A stretch of DNA of 64,000 bases from Mesorhizobium sp. J428 (lineage in GTDB: Bacteria; Pseudomonadota; Alphaproteobacteria; Rhizobiales; Rhizobiaceae): NCBI RefSeq assembly GCF_024699925.1, contig NZ_JAJOMX010000001.1, positions 1,526,001 through 1,590,000 of the forward strand, read 5' to 3'. The position numbers and the translations under genes are program-made. Positions 40,684 to 51,050 of this stretch are shown here, in pieces; position 1 is the first letter of the stretch, and each line of letters begins with the position of its first letter. The notes beneath the pieces are model-generated. The model was not told the origin of the DNA. It was given only the letters and a program-made list of their open reading frames with translations, and searched no databases.

Positions 40684-41367
40684 TCAGCCATCGACCAGCG
40701 CCCCCTCGAAGGCGGCTTCCAGCGCAGAGAGCGGCGTCACCCAGCCGACGATGCCGCCCTGGGCGACGATCATCTCGATCGCTCCCGCCTTGAACTGCGG
40801 GAAATAGCTCTCGGTCGCGTCCTCGATCAGCAGGCACTCATAGCCGCGGTCGTTCGCCTCGCGCATCGAGGTCTGGACGCAGACCTCGGTCGTCACCCCG
40901 GCGAAGACGAGTTGGGTGATGCCCTTTTCCGTCAGCGTCTCGTGCAGGCCGGTCGCCCAGAACATGCCCTTGCCCGGCTTGTCGACGGCGATCTCGCCCG
41001 GCAGCGGTGCGAGTTCCGGCAGGATCTGGTTGCCCGGCTCGCCGGCGATCAGGATCCGCCCCATCGCGCCCTCGTCGCCGATCCTCAGCCCCGGCTTGCC
41101 ACGTAGCCGCTTGGCGGGCGGGCAATCGGACAGGTCCGGCTTGTGCGCCTCGCGGGTGTGGACGATCGGCAGCCGGTGCTTGCGGAACAGGCCGATCAGC
41201 ACAGCGACGGTGGGCACGATCGCGGTCAGCCGCGCCACGTCGTTGCCGAGCGTATCGCCGAAGCCGCCCGGCTCGATGAAGTCGCGCTGCATGTCGATCA
41301 CGACGAGCGCGACCCTGGTGGGGTCGAGGGTGAAATCGTAAGGGCGGGAGGGGACAGTGAACGCCAT
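40684..41367 (-). CDS. Cysteine hydrolase, isochorismatase family (triuret/biuret-type)
   Basis: This 227-aa amidohydrolase is a diverged paralogue of the biuret hydrolase encoded 1.5 kb upstream. The catalytic triad is D25 (VIDMQRDF), K130 (VDKPGKGMF) and C163 ([16 protein letters not shown]). It keeps the [14 protein letters not shown] segment but lacks the [10 protein letters not shown] residues of the biuret hydrolase ([12 protein letters not shown] here), so its substrate should differ. Triuret hydrolases are known relatives of biuret hydrolase, which makes triuret or another ureide a reasonable guess. Confidence 0.85.
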   Translation of the reverse strand: MAFTVPSRPYDFTLDPTRVALVVIDMQRDFIEPGGFGDTLGNDVARLTAIVPTVAVLIGLFRKHRLPIVHTREAHKPDLSDCPPAKRLRGKPGLRIGDEGAMGRILIAGEPGNQILPELAPLPGEIAVDKPGKGMFWATGLHETLTEKGITQLVFAGVTTEVCVQTSMREANDRGYECLLIEDATESYFPQFKAGAIEMIVAQGGIVGWVTPLSALEAAFEGALVDG

Positions 41368-41368
41368 C

Positions 41369-42916
41369 TCAGTGCCCCGCCATGTGCTGGCCGATGGTGT
41401 TGCGGTCGGTCTCGCCGATCGGCGCGACGTAGCCGATGGTGCCGCCCGACATCACCGCGACGCGGTCGGAGAGTTCGAGGATCTCGTCGAGGTCCTCGCT
41501 GACCAGCAGCACCGCGGCACCCCGGTTGCGTTGCTCCATGATCTGGCCGCGGATTTCGGCCACGGAGGCGAAGTCGAGGCCGAAGCAGGGATTGGCGACG
41601 ATCAGCACGTCGACGTCGCCGGAGAGCTCGCGCGCCAGCACTGCGCGCTGGACGTTGCCGCCGGACAGCGCTTCGATCGGCGAGTCAGGCGAGGTCGTCT
41701 TGACGCGGTATTTGGCGATCAGGTCCTCCGCCTTCTTCTTCATCGGCCCGGGCGACAGCCACCAGCCGAGGCTGGCGATCGGCGGCTTGTCGAAGGAGCG
41801 GAAGGCGATGTTCTCCGCCACGCTCATCCGCGGCGCGGTCGCGTTCTTCAGCGGCTCCTCCGGCAGGCCGAACACCTTGAAGCGGTCGAAATCCTTGCGC
41901 TTCGGCTCGAACGGCTTGCCGTTGATGAAGATGCCGCCATCGACCAGTTCCTTCTGGCCGGCGAGCACCTCGACCAGAGCGCTCTGGCCGTTGCCGGACA
42001 CGCCGGCGACGCCGACGATCTCGCCGGCATTGACCTTGAGGTTCAGTGCGTTGACGACGCGCCTGCCCTCGACGTCCTCGGCGACGAGGCCAGCGAGGTC
42101 GAGCACGGTGTGCGTGTCATTGCGCGACGCCCGCTGGGCGCGCTCGCGCACCTCGGTGTCGCCGATCATCATCCGGCTCATCTCGGCGACGGTCGCGGCC
42201 TGCGCATCGCCCGTGCCGGTGAGCTTGCCGCGGCGCAGGACCGAGAAGGAATCACAGAACGCCTTCACCTCGCGGAACTTGTGACTGATCATCAGGACGG
42301 TCACTTCGCCCCGACGTGCCATCTCGCCGAGCAGCCCCAGCACCTCGTCCGCCTCGCCGGGTGTCAGCACCGAGGTCGGCTCGTCGAGAATCATGAAGCG
42401 CTGTTCGAGATAGAGCAGCTTCAGGATCTCCAGCTTCTGCTTCTCGCCGGCCGACAGCGAGGAGACCTGCTCGTTGAGGCGCACGCGGAAGGGCATGCGG
42501 TCCATGAACTCCTCCAGCCGCGGTTTTTCCTTCTTCCAGTCGAAGATGGCGGGCGCGTCGGCGCGGGAAATGACGAGGTTCTCGGCCGCGGTGAGGCAGG
42601 GAACCAGCGTGAATTGCTGGTAGACCATGCCGATGCCGAGGTCGCGCGCGTCGCGCGGGCTCCTGATCGACTTTTCCTGACCGTCGAGCAGAACCGAGCC
42701 GCGCGTGGCGTTGTAGAAGCCCATGATGCACTTCACCAGCGTCGACTTGCCGGCGCCGTTCTCGCCGAGCAGCGCGTGGAAGGAGCCGGCCTTGACGTCG
42801 ATCGAAACGTCATCGAGCGCGGTGAAGGCACCGAACACCTTGGTCATGCCGATCGTCTGCAGCGCCGGGCCGGCCTGCAGCGGTATCGCACCGGCGATCG
42901 TGGCGGGTGCGTTCAT
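41369..42916 (-). CDS. BMP-type ABC importer ATPase with two nucleotide-binding domains
   Basis: This 515-aa double ATPase is of the nucleoside/BMP transporter class. NBD1 (about 20-260) has [23 protein letters not shown] and [15 protein letters not shown]2 (about 270-510) has [26 protein letters not shown] and an atypical Walker B region [12 protein letters not shown]. As in this family, the second site is probably impaired in catalysis. Its start overlaps the biuret hydrolase stop (ATGA), which ties the transporter and the enzyme into one transcript. Confidence 0.93.
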   Translation of the reverse strand: MNAPATIAGAIPLQAGPALQTIGMTKVFGAFTALDDVSIDVKAGSFHALLGENGAGKSTLVKCIMGFYNATRGSVLLDGQEKSIRSPRDARDLGIGMVYQQFTLVPCLTAAENLVISRADAPAIFDWKKEKPRLEEFMDRMPFRVRLNEQVSSLSAGEKQKLEILKLLYLEQRFMILDEPTSVLTPGEADEVLGLLGEMARRGEVTVLMISHKFREVKAFCDSFSVLRRGKLTGTGDAQAATVAEMSRMMIGDTEVRERAQRASRNDTHTVLDLAGLVAEDVEGRRVVNALNLKVNAGEIVGVAGVSGNGQSALVEVLAGQKELVDGGIFINGKPFEPKRKDFDRFKVFGLPEEPLKNATAPRMSVAENIAFRSFDKPPIASLGWWLSPGPMKKKAEDLIAKYRVKTTSPDSPIEALSGGNVQRAVLARELSGDVDVLIVANPCFGLDFASVAEIRGQIMEQRNRGAAVLLVSEDLDEILELSDRVAVMSGGTIGYVAPIGETDRNTIGQHMAGH

Positions 42917-43635
42917 GGCAGCGCCTCCAGGAAGGCGGCCGAGGTCGCCACCGCACCGAAGACGCCGCCCTGCATCTTGATCATGTCGATGGCTGCGAGA
43001 TGGTTCGACACCTTCGTCGCCGCGCAGCAGTCCTCGAGCAGCAGGCACTCGTAGCCGCGATCGTTGGCGTCGCGCATTGTGGTGTGGACGCAGACGTCGG
43101 TGGTGACGCCGGTGAAGACGATGTTGCGGATGTTCTTCATCCGCAGCACCAGTTCGAAATCGGTGGCGATGAAGGTGCCCTTGCCGGGCTTGTCGATGAT
43201 CATCTCGCCGGGTTCGGGCGCGAGTTCGGGGATGATCTCCCAGCCCGGCTCGCCGCGCACGAGGATGCGCCCGCACGGCCCCTGGTCGCCGATGCCGGCG
43301 CCGATGCGCTGCGAGCGCCAGCGCTTGTTGGCGGGCAGGTCGGAGAGATCCGGCTTGTGGCCCTCGCGGGTGTGGATGATCGGATAGCCCTTGGCCCGCA
43401 TCGCCTTCAGCACCGACTGGATCGGCTTGATGGGCGCGCGGGTGAGCGAGATGTCGTAGCCCATCACGTCGACATAGCCGCCAGGCGCGCAGAAATCGGT
43501 CTGCATGTCGATGACGACCAGCGCCGTGTTGTGCGGGCCGAGGTCGCCGTCGAACGGCCAGGGATAGGGGTCGGACGCGACCGTGACGGCATTCGGTACG
43601 CGGGCGGCTTCGATGCGTTCGTCGACAAGGCTCAT
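42913..43635 (-). CDS. biuH: Biuret hydrolase
   Basis: The 240-aa cysteine hydrolase converts biuret to allophanate and ammonia. It closely resembles the characterised rhizobial Biu[54 protein letters not shown] and [20 protein letters not shown] are in family order. The catalytic triad is D43, K149 and C182. It is embedded between permease and ATPase genes of an importer and shares an operon with allophanate hydrolase, the next enzyme of the pathway. Confidence 0.9.
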   Translation of the reverse strand: MSLVDERIEAARVPNAVTVASDPYPWPFDGDLGPHNTALVVIDMQTDFCAPGGYVDVMGYDISLTRAPIKPIQSVLKAMRAKGYPIIHTREGHKPDLSDLPANKRWRSQRIGAGIGDQGPCGRILVRGEPGWEIIPELAPEPGEMIIDKPGKGTFIATDFELVLRMKNIRNIVFTGVTTDVCVHTTMRDANDRGYECLLLEDCCAATKVSNHLAAIDMIKMQGGVFGAVATSAAFLEALP

Positions 43636-43642
43636 CTGGTCC

Positions 43643-44563
43643 TCACTTGGCGAGAGACAGTTCGCCCGGCACCTCGCGCGCCGCGCTCTTCGACCGCGCG
43701 GAGGCGATCATGATGAAAAGGGTCAGGATGTAGGGGGCCGCATTGAAGAAGTAATAGCCCTGGCTGATGCCGATCGACTGCAAGGCCGGGCCGAGCGCAC
43801 CGGCGGCGCCGAAGAGCAGCGCGGCGTAGACGCAGCGGATCGGGTCCCAGCGGGCGAAGATGACCAGCGCCACCGCCATCAGGCCCTGGCCGGAGGACAG
43901 GCCCTCGTTCCAGCTGCCCGGATAATAGAGCGACAGGAACGCGCCGCCGACGCCGGCGAGGAAACCGCCGGCAGCCGTGGCGAGCAGGCGGACCAGATCG
44001 ATCGACACGCCCATGGCGCGCGCCGAGGCGGCGCTGTCGCCGGTCATGCGCACGATCAGGCCCCAGCGCGTGTTGGCGAGCGCCCACCACATGAAGACGG
44101 CGAGCGCGATGCCGACGAAGAACAGCGGATTGACCTGCAGCGCCTGCGCGATCGACGGGTTGGACGACCACCAGCCGAGCGGGATCGCCTCCAGCCGCGG
44201 CGCAGTGGGCTGGATGTACGGCTTGCCGAAGAAGAAGGCGAGGCCGGTGCCGAAGGACATGAAGGCGATGCCGACGGCGATGTCGTTCACCTTGGGCAGT
44301 TTGCAGATGTAGCCGTGCATGGCGCCAAGCACGAGGCCGGCGAGCCCCGCGAACAGCACGCCGAGCCACGGGCTGCCGGTGGTGTAGGACCCGGCATAGG
44401 CGACCATCGCGCCAAGCACGAGATTGCCTTCGAGGCCGAGATTGATGCGGCCGGACTTCTCGGTGAGGCACTCGCCGAGCGCCACGAACATGAACGGCGT
44501 CGAGACGCGGATCGCGCCGCCGATCATGGCGATGAGGACGATGAACAGGCCCGAGTCGCTCAT
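43643..44563 (-). CDS. BMP-type ABC importer permease 2
   Basis: The 306-aa permease (BPD_transp_2 family) has about eight hydrophobic spans and family motifs [20 protein letters not shown] and GMSIDLVR-like loop [16 protein letters not shown]. Its start overlaps the end of permease 1, so the pair forms the membrane channel of the importer. Confidence 0.92.
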   Translation of the reverse strand: MSDSGLFIVLIAMIGGAIRVSTPFMFVALGECLTEKSGRINLGLEGNLVLGAMVAYAGSYTTGSPWLGVLFAGLAGLVLGAMHGYICKLPKVNDIAVGIAFMSFGTGLAFFFGKPYIQPTAPRLEAIPLGWWSSNPSIAQALQVNPLFFVGIALAVFMWWALANTRWGLIVRMTGDSAASARAMGVSIDLVRLLATAAGGFLAGVGGAFLSLYYPGSWNEGLSSGQGLMAVALVIFARWDPIRCVYAALLFGAAGALGPALQSIGISQGYYFFNAAPYILTLFIMIASARSKSAAREVPGELSLAK

Positions 44564-45669
44564 GTGCGGTCTCCGGTTTTCCTGGGCTGGAGGAAGGGGA
44601 TGCGACCGTAGAAGGTCTCCGAGACGAGCAGCACGACGAAGATCATGCCCTGGAGGACGAGCACGGTGGCATCGGGCATCGCCATACGGCGCTGCACGAG
44701 GCCGCCTGCGGCATCAAGCGCGCCGAACATGATCGCGACCGGCACGATGGCGAGCGGGTTCTGCCGCGCGAGGAAGGCGACGAGGATGCCGGTGAAGCCG
44801 TAGCCGGCGACGAGCGAGGCATTGGCCTGACCGTGGATGGCGGCGACCTCGTAAAAGCCGGCGAGACCGGCGCAGGCGCCCGCGATGGCGCAGCAGGCAA
44901 CGACGAGGAAGCCGACCGGGAGGCCTTGCGCCTGTGCCGCCCGCACATTGCCGCCGGTCATGCGGGCGGCGAAGCCGAACGTGGTGCGGCTCATCAGGAT
45001 GTAGAGGATGATAGCGAGGATCAGGCCGGCAGCGAGGCCCCAGTGGACGGAGGTGCCGGGAATGGAGCCGATCCGGTAGGCGTCGCCAATCGGCATCGTG
45101 GACGGCTTGTTGGCCGAGGCCGGATCGCGCAGCAGGCCCTCGACGAAGAAGTTCATGATCGCGATCGCGATGTAGCCGAGCAGCAGCGAGGAGATCGTCT
45201 CGTTGACGCCGCGATAGTGGCGCAGCCATCCGGCGAGGCCGATCCACACACCGCCGACCGCCATGGCGGCGAGCGCCATGATCGGCAGGCCGATGAAGGC
45301 CGGCCATCCGAAGGTGACGAGCGGGATCGCGATCGCGGCGGATGCAAAACCGCCGAGCACCAGCGCCCCCTCCGCACCGAGCAGCGTGAGCCCGATGCGC
45401 GCGGGGATGGCGAAGGCAAGACCTGTGAGGATGAGCGGCGCGGCGCGCTGCAGCGAATTCTGGATCGAGAAGGCGGAACCGAAGCCGCCGGTCCAGACGA
45501 GCGAGAAGAAGGTGACCGGGCTCTTTCCGAGCGCGACGAGGAACAGCGAGAACAGGATCGCGGAGACGACCAGTGCGCCGACCGGGATCAGGATCGCCTC
45601 GATCGAGGCGATGGCGCGTGGCGAGAGACCGGCGGATGCAACGGGTGCGGGAGAGACGACGGCGGTCAT
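44560..45669 (-). CDS. BMP-type ABC importer permease 1
   Basis: This 369-aa permease has several membrane spans, the segment RIGLTLLGAEGALVLGGFAS (equivalent to the NxGxEG motif of this class) and coupling region RMTGGNVRAAQAQGLPVGFL. The partner of permease 2 overlaps its 3' end. The palindromic repeat B separates it from the binding-protein gene. Confidence 0.92.
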   Translation of the reverse strand: MTAVVSPAPVASAGLSPRAIASIEAILIPVGALVVSAILFSLFLVALGKSPVTFFSLVWTGGFGSAFSIQNSLQRAAPLILTGLAFAIPARIGLTLLGAEGALVLGGFASAAIAIPLVTFGWPAFIGLPIMALAAMAVGGVWIGLAGWLRHYRGVNETISSLLLGYIAIAIMNFFVEGLLRDPASANKPSTMPIGDAYRIGSIPGTSVHWGLAAGLILAIILYILMSRTTFGFAARMTGGNVRAAQAQGLPVGFLVVACCAIAGACAGLAGFYEVAAIHGQANASLVAGYGFTGILVAFLARQNPLAIVPVAIMFGALDAAGGLVQRRMAMPDATVLVLQGMIFVVLLVSETFYGRIPFLQPRKTGDRT

Positions 45670-45719
45670 GGGAGGGCTCCGGGCGCGGGGGGCTGGCTGC
45701 TGGGTTGTCGCTCAAGAAG

Positions 45720-45849
45720 CCCCCTCACCGCCTCGCTTCGCTCGGCGCCTCTCTCCCACTGCGTGGGGGCGAGGAGACGCAGCTTCGGCGATCGGCGACT
45801 CCTCTCCCCCGGGCAGGGGGAGAGGTGGCCCGTAGGGCCGGTGAGGGGG
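45720..45849. repeat. Rhizobial intergenic palindromic repeat, copy B
   Basis: The element begins CCCCCTCACCGCCTCGCTTC and ends GGCCGGTGAGGGGG, with an internal CTCTCCC...GGGAGAG inversion. It is related to copy A at 38876-39040 in ends and inner arms but differs in the loop. It sits inside the importer operon between the binding protein and permease genes, where it could shape mRNA stability so that the binding protein is made in excess. Confidence 0.8.
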
Positions 45850-45874
45850 TGCTTGGACAACGCCACCCAGTTGA

Positions 45875-46981
45875 TCACGTCGTGGAACCCACGACGCCCT
45901 CCAGCAGGTAGCTCATGCCGTCGAGTTCGGGATCATAGTTGTCCTTGGTGCCTTCGATGACCACCTTGCCGGTGTTGTCCTTGAGCGGGCCGACATAGAT
46001 CGGCTTCTGCGCCTTCAGGCCTTCGATGGCCGCGTCCGCCGCCTTGATCGCCTCGGGCGTCGCGCCGGCACCGAAGGCGGTGTTGCGGATCATGTCGTTG
46101 TGGTAGCCGCCGACCGTGAAGTTGGGCGGCGTCTCGCCCTTCGCCAGCGCGTCGGCGTAGAGCTTGTAGATCGTCTCCCACTTGTATTCGGCGCCGGTGA
46201 TGAAGCCCTTCGGCGCGAGCGGCGCCTGGCTGGCATTGTGGCCGCAGCTCTTCACGCCGCGCCCCTCGGCCGTCTCGATCACCACCTTCGGGCCGTCGAC
46301 GTGGCAGGTGATGACGTCGCAGCCGGCATCGATGAGAGCGTTGGCGGCTTCTGCCTCGCGCACGGGCAGCGACCATTCACCGGTGAAGATCACCTGCACG
46401 GTGGCGTTGGGATTGACGCTTTTCGCGCCAAGCAGCACCGAGTTGACGTTGGAGAGAACCGACGGGATCGGCTTGGCGGCGACGAAGCCGATCTTGTTGG
46501 ACTTGGTGGAAAGGCCCGCGGCGACGCCGTCGACGTAATGCGCCTGGTTGAGATAGCAGAAGTAGGAACCGGCGTTGGCCGGATCGGTGTCCTTGTTCCA
46601 GAGCGGCGCCGCGTGGCGGAACTGGACGTTGGGATATTTCTTGGCGGCCTCGACCACGAACGGCTTGTAATAGCCGAAGGAGGTGGCGAGGATCAGGTTC
46701 GCGCCGTCGAGATTGATCATGGATTCCATGGACTTGGAGACGGCGTCGGTCTCCGGGACGTTCTCCTCCTCGACGACGGTGACGCCCGGCACCTGCTTGA
46801 GGATGTCCATGGCGACCGCATGGGCCTGGTTCCAGCCGAAGTCGTCGCGCGGGCCGACATAGACGGCACCGAGGATGACGGGGGCCTGGGCGCGGGCGAG
46901 GCCGAAGGGAAGCGCGGAGGCGGCAAGACCGGCGGCGCCGGCCTTGAGCAGGGAACGACGATTGAGCGAGAAACTGTTCAT
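45875..46981 (-). CDS. BMP-family substrate-binding protein with Tat signal
   Basis: This 368-aa periplasmic binding protein is of the BMP/PnrA type. It has a twin-arginine leader (NRRSLLKAGAAGLAASALPF) and is thus exported folded. The family pattern includes AVYVGPRDDFGWNQAH, FRHAAPLWNKDTDPANAGSY and VDGVAAGLSTKSNKIGFVAA. The ligand in this operon is predicted to be biuret, triuret or a related ureide. ATP-binding and permease genes lie downstream. Confidence 0.9.
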   Translation of the reverse strand: MNSFSLNRRSLLKAGAAGLAASALPFGLARAQAPVILGAVYVGPRDDFGWNQAHAVAMDILKQVPGVTVVEEENVPETDAVSKSMESMINLDGANLILATSFGYYKPFVVEAAKKYPNVQFRHAAPLWNKDTDPANAGSYFCYLNQAHYVDGVAAGLSTKSNKIGFVAAKPIPSVLSNVNSVLLGAKSVNPNATVQVIFTGEWSLPVREAEAANALIDAGCDVITCHVDGPKVVIETAEGRGVKSCGHNASQAPLAPKGFITGAEYKWETIYKLYADALAKGETPPNFTVGGYHNDMIRNTAFGAGATPEAIKAADAAIEGLKAQKPIYVGPLKDNTGKVVIEGTKDNYDPELDGMSYLLEGVVGSTT

Positions 46982-47093
46982 GCGAGGCTCCAGCGGCTAG
47001 GGGTTGAGTGCGGCCGCCGGCGGCGGCCCTTCTGTCTAAGGAAAGAAGGCAAAGCCCGTGCCATCTTCCGGATGGTGGATCGGCCGGTCGCCG

Positions 47094-48893
47094 TCATGCG
47101 GCGGCCTCCGTGTTCGAGGATGCCGGCCGGGCGAGATAGGCTCGCCAGCCGCCGAATTCAGTGATGTCCGCAGCACCCGCGAGACCTGCGGCTTCGCAGA
47201 GGAAGCCCTTGACCGTCGTGCCGTCTTCCAGCTCGACCGTGCCGATGCCGAGCGGGGCCGGAATGCCGGCGATGAAATCGCCGAAGCGCTCTTGCGGCAG
47301 CGCCCAGACCTCTAACTTGATCGCGGCTCCCCGCGCCTGACGCACCAGGCCGGGGCGAAAGGGAGGGCCGCCGGCAAGGGCGTGCAGACGATAGGCTGGC
47401 GCGGTGCTGCAGGCGCGGATGAAGCGCCCTCCCCGCTCGGTCAGCTCGCGGTTGAGCGGCAAGCCTGACATGTGCGCGCCGCAGACGGCGAGCGCGATCT
47501 CGCCGGTCGCAGGCGCTGGGACGAGCGGCGGCGGAGCGGGACGCACCCAGTCGGTCGCGCCCATCGCGCCCGCTTCTATGGAAGTCGCGATCGAGGCGCA
47601 GAGGGCGTCGCGGCCGGCCGCAGCGAGGAGGGTGACGCTGCCGGGCCGGCCGTCCGCCCGCGCCCCCACGGGAACCGCGATGCCGCACATGTCGAGCAGG
47701 TTGACGAAATTGGTGTAGGTGCCGAGCCGTGCGTTCGGACCGATCGGATCGGCCGCGATCTCGTCCAGCGTGACGAAGCTCGGGATGGTCGGCACGCAGA
47801 GCGCATCGACGCCTGCCAGCACCGCCTCGCAGTCGCGACGCAGCGCCTTCAGCCGGTAGAAGCCCTCGAAGGCATCGACAGCGGAGAGCTTCAGGCCCGG
47901 TTCGAGGATCGCGCGGGTGGTCGGATGCAGCGTCTCCGGCGTTTCGGTCAGCCGTGGCCCGACCGCTGCCACGCGCTCGGCAAGCCAGGCGCCTTCGTAG
48001 AGCATCCGGGCGACGTCGTAGAACGGCGTGAAGTCGAGTTCCCGGATGGTGGCTCCGTTCGTCCGCAGGCGCTCCACCGTGGCGCGGAAGCTGGCCGCCT
48101 GTGCGACATCGCCGAACGTTTCGAGCGACGCCTCGTCCGGCACGCCGATACGAAAGGCCGAAGCGTCGAACAGGCCGCCCGCCGGAATGGCGCGTGACCA
48201 GGCATCCGCCGGATCGTGCCCAGAGGCGACCGTGTGGATCTCCCACGCATCGGCGACCGTGAGCGCGAAGACGGAGATGGTGTCGAGCGTGCGACACGCC
48301 GGCACGACCCCCGTTGCCGAATATGCACCGAGCGTCGGCTTGAGCCCGACGATGGAATTGAGAGCCGCCGGCACGCGGCCGGACCCGGCCGTGTCGGTGC
48401 CGAGCGAGAAGCAGGCGATGCCGCGCGCCACCGCGACCGCCGAGCCGGAGGAGGAACCGCCCGGCACGATGGCCGGATCGATGGCGTTGCGCGGCACGGG
48501 ATAAGGCGTGCGCACGCCGACGAGTCCGGTAGCGAATTGGTCGAGGTTCGTCTTGCCGAGAACGATTGCGCCTGCCTCGCGCAGGCGGGCCACCACGAAC
48601 GCATCCCGATCGGCAAGATAGGCGAAATCGGGACAGGCAGCCGTGGTCGGCATGCCGGCCACGTCGATATTGTCCTTCACGACGAAGGGAATTCCCCAGA
48701 GCGGCCGCCCGTCGGGCGCGCCGAGCGCATCGGCCGCGGCCAGCGCGCTGTCGCGGGCCTCGTGGATGAAGATGCCGGGATCGGTGGCTATCGCGAGCCG
48801 CCAGAACGCCTCGGTGACAACGTCGCGGGGCTTTAGGCCCTCCGCGTAGGCTCGCCGCAACGCATCAAGCGTGAAAGGCAGCTCATCGATCAT
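47094..48893 (-). CDS. atzF: Allophanate hydrolase
   Basis: The 599-aa enzyme hydrolyses allophanate to ammonia and CO2, the last step of biuret and cyanurate breakdown. The N-terminal amidase domain has the Ser-cisSer-Lys machinery: K73 in FVVKDNID, the GGSSSGSA run (145-152) and nucleophile S171 in GTDTAGSGRVPA. The C-terminal domain (about 445-599) has the AtzF-specific start VCGAHMSGLPLNREL. ATG 48893 (MIDELPFTL) fits the family start. First gene of the operon and divergent from a LysR regulator. Confidence 0.9.
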   Translation of the reverse strand: MIDELPFTLDALRRAYAEGLKPRDVVTEAFWRLAIATDPGIFIHEARDSALAAADALGAPDGRPLWGIPFVVKDNIDVAGMPTTAACPDFAYLADRDAFVVARLREAGAIVLGKTNLDQFATGLVGVRTPYPVPRNAIDPAIVPGGSSSGSAVAVARGIACFSLGTDTAGSGRVPAALNSIVGLKPTLGAYSATGVVPACRTLDTISVFALTVADAWEIHTVASGHDPADAWSRAIPAGGLFDASAFRIGVPDEASLETFGDVAQAASFRATVERLRTNGATIRELDFTPFYDVARMLYEGAWLAERVAAVGPRLTETPETLHPTTRAILEPGLKLSAVDAFEGFYRLKALRRDCEAVLAGVDALCVPTIPSFVTLDEIAADPIGPNARLGTYTNFVNLLDMCGIAVPVGARADGRPGSVTLLAAAGRDALCASIATSIEAGAMGATDWVRPAPPPLVPAPATGEIALAVCGAHMSGLPLNRELTERGGRFIRACSTAPAYRLHALAGGPPFRPGLVRQARGAAIKLEVWALPQERFGDFIAGIPAPLGIGTVELEDGTTVKGFLCEAAGLAGAADITEFGGWRAYLARPASSNTEAAA

Positions 48894-48995
48894 CGATCGT
48901 TCTTGACGCCCCGTGGAGGCATCGTCCCGCGCCCCCTTGCCCGCCAAGAATGCAGTTTTTTGCGTTGGCGAAAAATGCTATGAATTCACCATCGC

Positions 48996-49012
48996 GGTGC
49001 AAAAAATGCACC
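48996..49012. promoter_or_regulatory. Palindrome in the LysR/atzF intergenic region
   Basis: GGTGCA-AAAAA-TGCACC is a perfect interrupted palindrome 22 bp before the LysR start. A related TGCAGTTTTTTGCG lies about 45 bp upstream. The form fits a LysR-type binding site controlling the divergent biuret operon. Confidence 0.5.
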
Positions 49013-49033
49013 ACCCTCCTTTGGAACCACGAT

Positions 49034-49945
49034 ATGCGTCATCTGCAGAATTTCCGGCTGATCGAGGCGGTCGCCCGCGCCGGCTCCATGCGCCGTGCCG
49101 CCGAGGACATGAACATCACCGCTTCGGCTCTGGTGCGCCGCATCAACGGCTTCGAGCAGGAGTTCGGCACGGAGCTGTTCGAGCGGCTGCCGGGCGGTGT
49201 GCGGCTGAACCCGGCGGGAGAACTGGTGCTGCACCACTATCGCGCGACCCTGTCCGACCTGTCACGCGTGCAGGGCCAGGTCGCGGACCTGACCGGCGAG
49301 CGGCGCGGTCATGTCTCCATCGCCTGCTCGCAGGCGCTGCTGCCCTATTTCCTGCCGCAGCAGATCGCGCGCTACCGCGGCGAGCACCCGGGCGTGACCT
49401 TCTCGGTGAACATCCGCGACCGCGCCCAGGCGGAACAGGAGCTGGCCTCCTATTCGAGCGACCTCGCACTGGTGTTCGAGCCGGTCTACCTGGTCGACTT
49501 CCAGGTGATCGAGACGATCCCGCAGGCGGTCAACGTCGTGATGCGCGCCGACCACCCGCTGGCGGAGAAATCCGAGATCAGGCTGCGCGACTGCCTCGAC
49601 ACGCCGCATATCGCGCCCTCGGCAAAATACGGCGTGCGGCACCTGCTCGATTTCGCCGCGCGGCGCGGCTCGCGCCGGGTCGATCCGCTGGTCGAGACGG
49701 AGAGCTTCGAACTGATACGCCACTATGTGCTGCAGGAGCGGGTGATCGGCTTCCAGATCCCGATCGGCCTCACCGGCTTCGGCGACCCGCAGCTGGTGTT
49801 CCGGCCGATCTCCGAACGCGACCTGCCGCCCGGCAACCTGATCCTCGGGCAGATGCGCGGGCGCACCTTGCCGGTCGCCTCGGCGCGCTTCGCCATGCAG
49901 GTGGCGACCGCGCTCAAGACCTACAGCGGCGAGGAGACGCGCTGA
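49034..49945 (+). CDS. LysR-family regulator of the biuret operon
   Basis: The 303-aa regulator has an HTH ([20 protein letters not shown], then [20 protein letters not shown]) and an effector domain. It is divergent from atzF with a palindromic site in between, which makes it the likely activator of the biuret/allophanate operon. ATG 49034 gives the standard family start; the frame is open upstream. It converges on mtnA. Confidence 0.88.
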   Translation: MRHLQNFRLIEAVARAGSMRRAAEDMNITASALVRRINGFEQEFGTELFERLPGGVRLNPAGELVLHHYRATLSDLSRVQGQVADLTGERRGHVSIACSQALLPYFLPQQIARYRGEHPGVTFSVNIRDRAQAEQELASYSSDLALVFEPVYLVDFQVIETIPQAVNVVMRADHPLAEKSEIRLRDCLDTPHIAPSAKYGVRHLLDFAARRGSRRVDPLVETESFELIRHYVLQERVIGFQIPIGLTGFGDPQLVFRPISERDLPPGNLILGQMRGRTLPVASARFAMQVATALKTYSGEETR

Positions 49946-49951
49946 CGCCGG

Positions 49952-51050
49952 TCAGCGGGCGTGTTCGGGAAAGAGTTCGGCAAGCCCCTCGGCCGAGGCC
50001 TTTGTCACGCCTCGTTCGGTGATGAGCCCAGTGACGAGCCGCGCGGGCGTCACGTCGAAGGCCGGATTGGCAGCGGGCGTCGCTTCCGGGGAAATGCGCA
50101 CGGAGCGGACCGAGCCATCCTCGGCGCGGCCGGTGACGAGCGAAACCTCGTCGGGCGAACGCTCCTCGATCGGGATCTCCTTGACGCCGTCGTTTACGGT
50201 CCAGTCGATGGTGGGCGACGGCAGCGCGACGTAGAACGGCACGCCGTTGTCCTTCGCCGCCAGCGCCTTGAGATAGGTGCCCGATCTTGTTGCAGACATC
50301 GCCCTGCGCCGTCGGACGATCGGTGCCGACGATCACCATGTCGACCTCGCCATGTTGCATCAGGTGGCCGCCGGCATTGTCGACGATCAGCGTGTGCGGC
50401 ACGCCGTGGCCGGCGAGTTCCCAGGCGGTGAGGAAGGCGCCCTGGTTGCGCGGACGCGTTTCGTCCACGTAGACGTGGACCGGGATGCCGGCCTCGGCGG
50501 CGAGGTAGATCGGCGCGGTGGCGGTGCCGTAGTCGACGGTGGCGAGCCAGCCGGCATTGCAGTGGGTGAGGATGTTGACCTTCTCCCCCGGCTTCTTGCG
50601 CGCCGCGATCTCGCGGATGATCTCCAGCCCGTTGCGGCCGATGGCGCGGTTGAGCTCGACGTCCTCGTCGGCGATCTCAGCCGCCTTCGCATAGGCCGCG
50701 TCGGCGCGCTCCGCCGCCGGCAGCGGCTTCAGATAGGCCCGCATCGCGTCCAGCGCCCAGCGCAGGTTGATCGCGGTCGGCCGCGTCTCGTTGAGCCGCT
50801 CCCAGGCCTCGTCGAGCGAGGCATCGGACGGATCGGCGCGCATCTGGAGTGCGACGCCATAGGCGGCCGCGACGCCGATCAGCGGCGCGCCGCGCACCCA
50901 CATGTCGCGGATCGCCACCGCGATGTCGGTCATCGACTGCGCGTTCACCACGACGAATTCGTGCGGCAGCTTGCGCTGGTCGATCAGGTCGACCGACCAG
51001 CCATCCTCGTTGAGCCAGATCGTCCGGTAATGGCGTTCGCCGACTTTCAC
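49952..51050 (-). CDS. mtnA: Methylthioribose-1-phosphate isomerase, with a frameshift
   Basis: MtnA isomerises 5-methylthioribose-1-P to 5-methylthioribulose-1-P (and can act on the 5-deoxyribose analogue). It starts at GTG 51050, which overlaps the mtnK stop. Seen motifs are [32 protein letters not shown] with the catalytic Cys, and [16 protein letters not shown] with the catalytic Asp. The frame then breaks at 50279-50282 by one extra base; the continuation [19 protein letters not shown] to SPTIDW is the expected sequence. Corrected length is 365 aa. As with the other frameshifts, an error in the sequence is more likely than a pseudogene. Confidence 0.92.
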
